Origin: Ameyamaea chiangmaiensis
GTDB lineage: Bacteria > Pseudomonadota > Alphaproteobacteria > Acetobacterales > Acetobacteraceae
Reading direction: 5' to 3'
DNA: 35,127 nt
Assembly: GCF_025995235.1 (NCBI RefSeq)
Contig: NZ_BAPT01000009.1
Location: forward strand, 1-35,127
Part shown: positions 15,767 through 22,847 of the stretch, one piece after another
Numbering within the stretch: the stretch's first letter is position 1
How the letters are laid out: every line of letters starts with the position of its first letter
The notes under the pieces: generated by a model
Databases searched by the model: none
What the model saw: only the letters and a program-made list of their open reading frames with translations
Told to the model about the DNA's origin: nothing
Translations under genes and position numbers: made by a program

Positions 15767-15797
15767 TTGACCCTGTAGTGGCTACAGGGTGCATGAT
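15767..15797 (+). promoter_or_regulatory. MerR-type promoter/operator
   Basis: TTGACC (15767-15772) and CATGAT (15792-15797) are separated by 19 bases, the long spacer characteristic of MerR-activated promoters. Inside it lies a perfect dyad, ACCCTGTAG-tgg-CTACAGGGT (15770-15790). It drives the transporter gene and overlaps the regulator's own start region. Confidence 0.85.
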
Positions 15798-15830
15798 GGT
15801 CATCTCCCCCGTTGTTGTCGAGGCATCGTC

Positions 15831-16490
15831 ATGGCCTGCTCCTGCTGTCCCGCTTCCTCCGCTGCCCAGAATGATGCCGCCCCGCACTGGCGCCGTGCGC
15901 TCTGGATCGCTCTGATAATCAATGCCGGGTTCTTCGCGGCCGAGATCGTCATGGGCACGATGGCCGGGTCGGCGGCCCTTGAGGCCGACGCGCTGGATTT
16001 CTTCGGCGATGCGGCGAATTACGCGATCAGCCTGTCCGTCGCCGGTATGGTGCTGGGGTGGCGTAGTCGGGCGGCCATGCTGAAAGGCGTGACGATGCTG
16101 GTTTTTGCCTGCTGGGTGCTGGGCAACACGGCCTGGCACGCCTGGGCCGGCACGTTGCCGCAGGCGGAGACGATGGGCGTTGTTGGCGCACTGGCGCTGG
16201 CCGCCAATGCCGGCCTGGCCGGGATGTTCTGGCGCTTCCGGGACGGTGACTCGAACATGCGCTCCGTGTGGATTTGTGCGCGCAACGACGCGATCGGCAA
16301 TCTCGCGGTGCTGCTGGCCGCCCTGGGCGTGTTTGGGACGGGAACCGGCTGGCCCGATGTCGCGGTCGCCGCGATCATGGGCGCTCTTGGCCTATATGGC
16401 GGGTGGCAGATCGTCTGTCATGCCCAGCGTGAAAGGCAGGGCGTTTCACATCAGCGCGGCGAGCCTGCTATTCCCGGCAGCGCGGCTTGA
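15831..16490 (+). CDS. Small cation-efflux transporter, CDF-like
   Basis: This encodes a 219-residue inner-membrane protein of the cation diffusion facilitator type, likely exporting Zn, Cd or Co by proton exchange. It opens MACSCCPAS, a cysteine cluster that may bind metal, then has about six hydrophobic segments from residue 22. Acidic sites are AADALDFFGDAANYA-like (here EADALDFFGDAANYA, residues 51-65) and ARNDAIGNLAVLLA later, corresponding to paired metal sites of the family. The long cytoplasmic C-terminal domain of larger CDF proteins is missing. I chose ATG 15831 because earlier in-frame codons overlap the promoter. The MerR gene upstream controls it. Confidence 0.75.
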   Translation: MACSCCPASSAAQNDAAPHWRRALWIALIINAGFFAAEIVMGTMAGSAALEADALDFFGDAANYAISLSVAGMVLGWRSRAAMLKGVTMLVFACWVLGNTAWHAWAGTLPQAETMGVVGALALAANAGLAGMFWRFRDGDSNMRSVWICARNDAIGNLAVLLAALGVFGTGTGWPDVAVAAIMGALGLYGGWQIVCHAQRERQGVSHQRGEPAIPGSAA

Positions 16491-16504
16491 ACGCGAGAAC
16501 GCTG

Positions 16505-16700
16505 GAGCGCATGTCGGCTTCCGCCTACAAATCAGACATCTAAGTGATGATGGCGATTGCCCGAAAGCAGACGTTTTTAGGTGAACCGCGATAAACCGGG
16601 TTTGGGACAAAGCCGTCATTTATGCCGAGCTTTACAGATGCAAGCTCTGACGAGAGCCGACATTCGCGCGTTCGGTGATACGAGTGCCGGTCCAAGATAG
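16505..16700. repeat. Degenerate member of the dispersed repeat family
   Basis: The stretch between the transporter and the HEPN gene contains CCCGAAAGCAGACG (16,559 on) and GAGAGCCGACATTCG (about 16,651), which resemble the GCCGAC/TTCCG and CCGAAAGCGG-type elements at 20.5 kb. The hairpin is not preserved. No gene is seen in 16,491-16,725. Confidence 0.3.
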
Positions 16701-16725
16701 GCGATGACAAGCATAATTTTCTTTC

Positions 16726-17256
16726 ATGAATGCGGGTGGTGTTCTTCTTAAAAATCGGGCTTTCGTCATTGACGACAATCGCGGTGCGGGCGCAGCGTTA
16801 CAGCGTTGGATAGGGGGCAGCCACTGGGCTGTCGAAATAGGGGCAGGCAGTTTGAGTTCGAGCATCGTACGTTTGACGCTTTATGGACTGATCGTCGCAA
16901 TCGACATCGATCTTAGAAGGCTTGTTCAAGATCAGCTTGGCAACAATCGAAACATCGAAGAAATCCTTGCTCCGGAACTATTGAGCAAGGTGCGTGACCG
17001 GGCAGCGCGTGATGGGTTGATTGAGGATTCTGACGTCTACGATTATCTCGATTTCCCGGATTCTGTGAAAACGCTACGGCGGCACAAAGCCGAACTCGAC
17101 TCAACATTTGCTCGATTCGTTCAGAAGAACAGCGCGGATTTGGATCGCCTTACTCCCATCCGGAACCGCGTGATGCATGGGCGCCCCCTGCAATTCACCG
17201 ACTTCGCAGTTGTCGACGAGTTCGTCCAAAAGATTCGTGGCTTTCCGGCCCGCTAG
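16726..17256 (+). CDS. HEPN-like N-terminal part of an interrupted STAND protein
   Basis: This frame encodes 176 residues up to TAG 17254-17256. Its C-terminal part has TPIRNRVMHGRPL (Arg146, Asn147, His151), which fits the R-x4-H active-site motif of HEPN RNases, preceded by helical, charged sequence DYLDFPDSVKTLRRHKAELD. The same frame continues after the TAG with 67 open codons into a Walker A motif, so this is most likely the amino-terminal domain of one larger protein rather than a separate gene. The start at ATG 16726 lacks a strong ribosome binding site. HEPN domains fused to NTPases are common in abortive-infection systems; that role here is inferred. Confidence 0.7.
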   Translation: MNAGGVLLKNRAFVIDDNRGAGAALQRWIGGSHWAVEIGAGSLSSSIVRLTLYGLIVAIDIDLRRLVQDQLGNNRNIEEILAPELLSKVRDRAARDGLIEDSDVYDYLDFPDSVKTLRRHKAELDSTFARFVQKNSADLDRLTPIRNRVMHGRPLQFTDFAVVDEFVQKIRGFPAR

Positions 17257-19668
17257 TTTTCTCAAGTCGTTGAATTCGAATCTAAAGTCCGTGAGAATCC
17301 GAACTTTGTTTACTCGCTTGATCTTTCCCAGCTTAGTACAAGTGCCGACCGAATACCCCACAACCTTCCGCTTCCTGACTACGACGAGACAGGTTTTCTG
17401 GGGCGAGAGCAGGAAACTGCCGACCTATTAGCCGCGTGCAAATCGAACTGGCCGGTCGTGACCGTGGTAGGCGAGGGTGGTCTTGGGAAGACCGCGCTTG
17501 CCTTGAAGGTAGCTTACGAAGTCCTAGACGACGAGAAATCGGATTTTGAGGCTATCGTCTGGGCTACGGCTAAACGGACTGTTTTGACCCTTGATGACAT
17601 CCAGACTATCGACGGTGCCATTCAGGACTCTTTGGGGCTGATAAAGTCTGCGGCATCTCAACTCGGTGCTTCGACGGACGAAAGTGTCGTACTCGACGAG
17701 GTGGCGCAATACCTCAACAGCTTCAAGATACTACTGATCCTTGATAATCTCGAAACTGTGCTTGACCCGCTCCTTACCCGGTTCATCAGGCGTTCAACCG
17801 GCAAGAGCAAGATCCTCGCCACCTCCAGGGTCGGCATAGGTGAAATGAGCTATCCCTTTCGGCTTGGCGGACTCTCCACTAACGAGGCCGTGCAACTCCT
17901 GCGGACGACCGCAAAGGTTCGACGGCTCCCGGATATCTACAAAGCAAAAACGGACGTCTTGCGCGGCTATGTTGTGGGCATGAAGCTGAATCCAGGTTTC
18001 ATCAAATGGTTCGTGTCATGTGTCCAGTGCGGCCGTCAGCCCGATGTTGCGATCACTAATCCTAAGATATTTTTGGATTTCTGCCTCTCCAATGTCTACG
18101 AGCACGTTTCGCAGGAAGGCAAAGAAATCTGCAAGGCGATGATCGCGGTCCCTGGCCGTCACCCACTCGCGATGATTTCCTATCTGTCCGACTTGAATGG
18201 CGACGATCTGCAGCAAGCGCTCGCTGCTCTGCAATCCGCAAATCTGGTCAGCATGATCAACGCGTTGACCGAGGCAGGCAGCGAAACGGTCTACGAGTTG
18301 AATGAACTGCCGCGCTTGTATATCCTTAGGAACCACGCTCCAACGGCGATCGAGGATGCGAAATTCAAGCAGAGAAAGAGGGCCGTTGCGAAGGAATTCG
18401 AGCGCCTGCAAACGGATCGAGGTAATAACCGTTACAACCCTCGCAGCATCGCGTGCCGAAATCAAGCAGATGCCATAACGGCGAAATTGCTGGGCGATGC
18501 GCTAGCGAGAAGCGCTGCGCACGATTTCGATGAAGCGATCCGTCTGGTTGGACAGGCGAAGGAACTCGACCCGACTTTTTCCGAGGTCTATCGCGTGGAG
18601 GCGTGGATTGAGGCTTATGGTGATCGCCCGGCCGCGGCGGCCGAGGCCTATGAGAACGCGATCGCCATGGAACCAAACTCCGCCCCTCTGCGGTATTGGT
18701 ACGGCGGTTTCTTTCTGCGTGTTTCGAACGATGCACAACTGGCGGCTCAGCAACTGCTGATCGCAGAGACGCTGGATCCTGAAGCGCCTGCCGTCCTGCT
18801 CGAACTGGCGCGGGTCGAGATGTACGTGGGGCAGTACGATGAAGCGGACGCGAGACTCCTCCGTCTTCTTAACGATCTAACAGCTTCCACGCGCCACCGT
18901 CGAATGGCCTACGATACTTGGATACAAGTGAAAATCAGGAGCGCGACTACTGCGCTTGAATCCGGTCGCTATTCCGAGAGCCTTGACGACGTCCGGGCTG
19001 GATATGACCGCTTTGTGAGCGTTCCAGAGGATCTTCTCGACGAGCGGATCTTTGGGACCATACGTCGAGGATTGAATATCTTAGGGCCGCTTACAGAGAA
19101 ACTGTCTGTCAGCGGCCTCCGGCCCGAAGTAGAGCGATGTTATCAAGACATCGATTGTCTTCGGTACAGTCCCCTTCTCGCCATGAAACAGCCCTTTCAA
19201 TCGCGAGCTTCAACACAGATTTGCGACGAATCTGACGTCGGGACAAGTGCCGTCGGAACGATAGACACGGTAAATGTGGTGAAACGTTATGGCTTCATCC
19301 AATTCGGCGAGAACAAGCGTATATTCTTCCATTTTTCGGAGCTCCCAAACGCGATCCTGCACGCAAAGATCGGCATTGCTGTCGCGTTCGACGTAGAGCA
19401 GAGAGAAGGAAAGATTTGTGCGGTGCGGGTTCATCCCCGCCAAGAAGGAGGCGACGCCAACCACATTAAACACGGCATAATTAAGATCGTCATCGCTGAC
19501 AAATCTTTCGGGTTCTTGACAGACCCAGTCGGAGGCGACTTATTTTTCCACCGGTCAAACTTAGCCGCCGGCATCGAACTTGAGGATCTCCGGCCTGATG
19601 ATCCGGTTTGCTACATCATGGGACGCAACCACAAGGGACCGATAGCGATAGAGGTGCGGCCCAGATAA
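17257..19668 (+). CDS. NB-ARC/STAND NTPase with TPRs and two cold-shock domains (after in-frame TAG)
   Basis: Read in the same frame as the HEPN part, this gives about 803 residues. In full-length numbering: LP-x-DYDETGFLGREQE (about 215-230), Walker A GEGGLGKT (249-256), Walker B ILLILDNLE (about 338), sensor-like LATSRVG (about 365), a winged-helix region, TPR-like repeats (about 597-720: DEAIRLVGQAKELDP, AAAEAYENAIAMEPN), then two cold-shock-like domains (about 841-905, KRYGFIQF...IFFHFS; and 914-980, KSFGFLTD...LFFHRS). No ATG exists between the TAG and the P-loop; the first usable start is GTG 17458, inside it. The family is STAND immune-type NTPases; RNA sensing by the cold-shock domains is inference. 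Confidence 0.8.
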   Translation, partial: FSQVVEFESKVRENPNFVYSLDLSQLSTSADRIPHNLPLPDYDETGFLGREQETADLLAACKSNWPVVTVVGEGGLGKTALALKVAYEVLDDEKSDFEAIVWATAKRTVLTLDDIQTIDGAIQDSLGLIKSAASQLGASTDESVVLDEVAQYLNSFKILLILDNLETVLDPLLTRFIRRSTGKSKILATSRVGIGEMSYPFRLGGLSTNEAVQLLRTTAKVRRLPDIYKAKTDVLRGYVVGMKLNPGFIKWFVSCVQCGRQPDVAITNPKIFLDFCLSNVYEHVSQEGKEICKAMIAVPGRHPLAMISYLSDLNGDDLQQALAALQSANLVSMINALTEAGSETVYELNELPRLYILRNHAPTAIEDAKFKQRKRAVAKEFERLQTDRGNNRYNPRSIACRNQADAITAKLLGDALARSAAHDFDEAIRLVGQAKELDPTFSEVYRVEAWIEAYGDRPAAAAEAYENAIAMEPNSAPLRYWYGGFFLRVSNDAQLAAQQLLIAETLDPEAPAVLLELARVEMYVGQYDEADARLLRLLNDLTASTRHRRMAYDTWIQVKIRSATTALESGRYSESLDDVRAGYDRFVSVPEDLLDERIFGTIRRGLNILGPLTEKLSVSGLRPEVERCYQDIDCLRYSPLLAMKQPFQSRASTQICDESDVGTSAVGTIDTVNVVKRYGFIQFGENKRIFFHFSELPNAILHAKIGIAVAFDVEQREGKICAVRVHPRQEGGDANHIKHGIIKIVIADKSFGFLTDPVGGDLFFHRSNLAAGIELEDLRPDDPVCYIMGRNHKGPIAIEVRPR

Positions 19669-19881
19669 AATCGAAACGTTCGCACAATTAAGCGCATACA
19701 AGATTCGGACTCCGGAGGCTGAACGGCAGTGCGGACCATGCCTGTACGTTTCTTGTCTATAGGCGCCAGCAGACGTTCAAATGCTTGCCGGCGAACGACC
19801 GGGTCTGGTCGACACAAGCCCCAGAACCATTTGCCCGCAAGCGTTCTTAAGCTGGCCGATGTTGGCCATAGGAGAACGACC

Positions 19882-20518
19882 ATGGAGACCTCTGAAACTG
19901 AACTCACCGCCACCAAGCGCCCGGTCTGGAATGCCGGAAGGACCGTGGGGGGCAAAGCGGGCTCTAAAACCGAAGCAGATCTGGGGAATCCGTTTTTACC
20001 TCAATCAGCGCCGCCGCCTGCGAGATCGGGCGCTTTTCGATCTCGCCATCGATAGCAAGCTTCGGGGCTGCGACCTGGTGCAGATGAAGATCGGCGACAT
20101 TGTCAGCGGCGGACAGATCCAAACGCTGGCAATCGTGATGCAGCAAAAAACTGGACGGCCCGTTCAGTTCGAGCTGCTGCAGGACGTTCGGGCAAGCCTG
20201 CTGGCTTGGGCTGGGTCGGCGCGGCGGCGCTCGGGCGTTCCGCCGGAACTGTCAGAGCTGGCGGAGGCTGGAATGGCCGTGTTTGGCCAGGCTATGGAGA
20301 CTTGGTTGGTAAGTTCCTCGGACAGTCTAGAAACATGCCTAGACCTCGCTTTCCGGGTATGGGGCAGTTTGGTGTCAGGGGATAGGTGCAGCCAGTCCAG
20401 ATCGGCGGGTTACGGAAGACCGGACGTTCAAAAGAGTAGACTTAAAAGTCCTGCTTTGGTCGGTAGGCGTTATAAACTTGGGAGCAGGGAATGGCCGCTT
20501 TCGGTTATCGCTTCCTGA
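19882..20518 (+). pseudogene. Truncated, frameshifted tyrosine integrase
   Basis: An AGGAGA site precedes ATG 19882 (METSETELTATKRPVWNAGRTVG). The frame then shifts at a six-G run (19947-19952); removing one G continues as AKRALKPKQIWGIRFYLNQ...DRALFDLAIDSKLRGCDLV (first catalytic Arg) and QQKTGRPVQFELL (Lys motif) of a short phage-type integrase. Similarity ends near 20,212 (SLLAWAG) and the HxxR, H/W and Tyr motifs of the catalytic half are absent, so the gene is dead. It presumably once mobilised part of this island. The remaining open frame to 20518 is unrecognised sequence. Confidence 0.75.
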
Positions 20519-20650
20519 TAGCCGACCTTCCGTTTCCCCCCCTGAACCGCCTGTCTGCGCTGTAATATGGAACCAGACAGGCGGCAGTCGCCTACATGTC
20601 AGCCATAGAAAAGAGAACAATAATTTTTTAAAATCGGACATTATCTCTAG
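20485..20650 (+). repeat. Dispersed hairpin repeat, copy at 20.5 kb
   Basis: After GGAATGGCCGCTTTCGG comes AGCCGACCTTCCGT, a C-run, then CCGCCTGTCTG (20547-20557) and CAGACAGGCGG (20574-20584), perfect 11-base arms with a 16-base loop, then CAGTCGCCTACATGTCAG. The arms and the trailing AGTCGCCT-ATGTCAG recur at 33.3 kb in the same orientation, and the hairpin with C-run recurs inverted at 13.3 kb. No gene is seen in 20,519-20,674. Confidence 0.65.
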
Positions 20651-20674
20651 AATTAAAACTCTGATATTTCCGGG

Positions 20675-21058
20675 TTAATTCGTTATTTTATTATTGCCAC
20701 GAACGAGCCAGTAGACGATCCCCAAGGCCAGAATTGCCGCCGAGAGTGCCAGAACTTCCATGACGTCGACTCCGCTGAGATCGAGAACGATGAATTTGCG
20801 TACGGTCGCCATCATGCCGATGAGAAGGACGGACCGCATTCTGGCCATGCTGTGCGAGGGTGTGTCGGGTGAGACAAGAATAGAGTGCTTGAACTCCAGA
20901 GCAATCAATACTGTGAAAAAAAGACCGAAAAGGCTTTGGAGAGCCGCAGGATTGGTCGGTGAGAAGGTCGCGGTCAGCACCATTTCAAAAACGGCGTAGA
21001 GAACATGCACGAGACCCAAAGCTGCGACGACCATGATGCAAAGCGTAAGCACCAGCAT
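20675..21058 (-). CDS. PsiE-like membrane protein
   Basis: This encodes a 127-residue inner-membrane protein with about four hydrophobic helices. The pattern LFFTVLIALEFKHSI in the middle and RKFIVLDLSGVDVMEVLALSAAILALGIVYWLV at the end match the phosphate-starvation-inducible PsiE family, whose function is unknown. It lies downstream of and in the same direction as the porin gene, 101 bases away, so they may be co-transcribed, and both lie back to back with the kdp operon. PsiE naming is from motif resemblance only. Confidence 0.7.
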   Translation of the reverse strand: MLVLTLCIMVVAALGLVHVLYAVFEMVLTATFSPTNPAALQSLFGLFFTVLIALEFKHSILVSPDTPSHSMARMRSVLLIGMMATVRKFIVLDLSGVDVMEVLALSAAILALGIVYWLVRGNNKITN

Positions 21059-21159
21059 TGCGAGTTCTTCAAAAAGATCGAAGACCGCAGAAAGCTAAAA
21101 AATCCGGGAATATTCTTGATCATTATTGTCGCCACCATTTTTTAGCGCACCTTCGAGTG

Positions 21160-22482
21160 CTAAAAACCTAATACTGCATCAGCTCCAAAAGTGAACTGAC
21201 CAATATTTCTAAGATTATTGAATGGCCTCGTTCCGTTTAGTGAGCGATCAAACCGAATTTCAGGACGGATCTCAAACAACTTGACGGAATGGCCGAGCAC
21301 AGGACGCCAAGTAGCGCCCAGTGTTAGGGCGCCGTATGTCGTCGGCGGTGCCGATTGCGTGATCGTGGGTTTTCCGAGTGTCGCTTGCATGTAGGCATTA
21401 TTCGCGATGAAGGATGTTACCAATAGACCAGTATCATCACGATAGATCTCGCCGCGGTAATTCAGAAGAAGTGTCGGCGTCAGCCGATAGGAAAGGTAGC
21501 TGACAAAACTGTATGTGTTGGCATGAAGCCCTTCATCGTGTAGGAAATTCAGCTCGCCGGTAAAAGAAAGCCGGTCCGAAATCTTGTAACTCCCGCTCAG
21601 ATCATTCCAGTAACGTTGAGCCGAATTTGCACGCTGCCCGAGGGCGCGGGTAGCGTTTTCAGGACCGACGCGCCCAAGATAAGTCAGAGACAATTTGCCA
21701 TTCGCAAGACTGGACGCCGTTAGACCGAAATACCCTGCAGTTGCATGATTATTGTCACCTCGCCCGAACGAGACCTGATTGCCCGTGTCGACGCCGAACA
21801 GTGCGTCGATATGGTCGGTCAGGTGCCATTGAAACATCGCACCCACATGCTCGAACGGCGTAGAATACTCGGTCGTGTAGGATAAAGTATAGAAAGGACG
21901 GAGCGAAGGATCGAGGGATTCCACGCCCATCGGCGAGGCCAGTATGCCCGCCTGCATGTCCAACCCATGGCGGGTTAGCCACGGCAGGTGAACATCGATA
22001 TGGGCCTGAGGTACAATGAACTGATAACGGCTGGTCATCAAACGGTCCGTGACGCCCGCAATATTGAAGTACCGTCCATCGGCACCGTAGAGCCCCCGGA
22101 TCATGAAGCCTACGTCGTAAGACGACGCTGTCGTATCCACGGCGCGCGCGACGGTCAGTGTCAGCTGGTCCAATTGGGCCTGATTGGCTCTGTCACCAAA
22201 GAACTGACCAAAATTGACCCCGTTAGCGGGGCGGGCGACGTTGGCGTTGATCCCTCCCTCGATCTGCCCTGCAAGAGTGACGTCATCGAACCACTCTGAA
22301 GGCGTCTTCGCGGCCGCATCGTTGATATCCAGAAGGCTTGCCATAATGGCTGCTGTCAGGAAAAGGCCTGCACTTCCCGCTCGGGGCATCCTCGTCGGGA
22401 ACGTCGATCCGCCGGGGTAAACTCTGTTCATCATCGTCGTGCTCTTGCCAGAAAGAAACGCCGCATGAGCCGGATCTGACAT
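21160..22482 (-). CDS. BBP2-type outer-membrane porin
   Basis: This encodes up to 440 residues. After a signal-like hydrophobic segment (GLFLTAAIMASLLDINDAAA) comes EWFDDVTLAGQIEGGINANVARP, the usual opening of OmpL-like beta-barrel porin-2 proteins, then alternating amphipathic strands to a C-terminal phenylalanine (ADAVLGF), the outer-membrane assembly signal. It would let small solutes or ions cross the outer membrane. The start is unsure: ATG at the complement of 22482 or Met17/18 (about 22434), which places the signal peptide nearer the N-terminus. It diverges from the kdp operon, suggesting shared ion-related control. Confidence 0.78.
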   Translation of the reverse strand: MSDPAHAAFLSGKSTTMMNRVYPGGSTFPTRMPRAGSAGLFLTAAIMASLLDINDAAAKTPSEWFDDVTLAGQIEGGINANVARPANGVNFGQFFGDRANQAQLDQLTLTVARAVDTTASSYDVGFMIRGLYGADGRYFNIAGVTDRLMTSRYQFIVPQAHIDVHLPWLTRHGLDMQAGILASPMGVESLDPSLRPFYTLSYTTEYSTPFEHVGAMFQWHLTDHIDALFGVDTGNQVSFGRGDNNHATAGYFGLTASSLANGKLSLTYLGRVGPENATRALGQRANSAQRYWNDLSGSYKISDRLSFTGELNFLHDEGLHANTYSFVSYLSYRLTPTLLLNYRGEIYRDDTGLLVTSFIANNAYMQATLGKPTITQSAPPTTYGALTLGATWRPVLGHSVKLFEIRPEIRFDRSLNGTRPFNNLRNIGQFTFGADAVLGF

Positions 22483-22669
22483 GGTATCCGGTCGAGCGAC
22501 GATCTGGAGCTAGTCTCCAAGAACGGCGCACGACAAGGCTGGAAAGACGTTGAACCCGCGTTTTAGGGCGAATTCCTATGACTTTCCTATAAACATCGTC
22601 GCCTTCTCATCTGTCATTCCTATGCGGTCCCGCCGGATACTTCGAGATGCACACAAGGAGCATTCTCGC

Positions 22670-22753
22670 ATGCTGGATATTCTGTATCTCGCACTTGGGG
22701 TGTTCGGCTTCTGCGTCTGCGCGGCCTACATCTCCATTTGCACGAGGGTCTGA
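22670..22753 (+). CDS. Kdp-operon leader membrane peptide
   Basis: This encodes a 27-residue hydrophobic peptide (MLDILYLALGVFGFC..., ending SICTRV) with one membrane helix. AAGGAG lies 8-13 bases before ATG 22670. Its stop is two bases before the kdpF start, so it is the first cistron of the kdp operon. Similar tiny membrane peptides precede kdpF in a number of proteobacteria, as I recall; the function is not known to me. It could be a second KdpF-like stabilising subunit. Confidence 0.65.
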   Translation: MLDILYLALGVFGFCVCAAYISICTRV

Positions 22754-22755
22754 CC

Positions 22756-22845
22756 ATGACCTTTGAACTCATCATGGCCAGCGCCGTCACGCTCGGCCTC
22801 CTGGCCTATATGACGGCGGTTCTCCTGCGCCCGGAGAAATTCTGA
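22756..22845 (+). CDS. kdpF: KdpF, small subunit of the K+-transporting ATPase
   Basis: This encodes a 29-residue single-helix peptide (MTFELIMASAVTLGLLAYMT..., ending LLRPEKF). Length, hydrophobicity, the terminal EKF-like motif and position just before kdpA (two bases from its stop to ATG 22848) identify KdpF, which stabilises the KdpABC complex in the inner membrane. Too short for automatic gene callers to find reliably. Confidence 0.88.
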   Translation: MTFELIMASAVTLGLLAYMTAVLLRPEKF

Positions 22846-22847
22846 CA

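Noticed and set aside
18365..18736. Minus-strand open frames inside the NTPase gene and similar long antisense frames opposite kdp and traF genes
   Set aside because: They mirror codon bias of the real gene on the other strand and have no family features.
20213..20480. Continuation of the integrase frame as a possible antitoxin-like (Xre/MbcA-type) remnant
   Set aside because: Only a short VFG-like pattern is present; not enough to name it.
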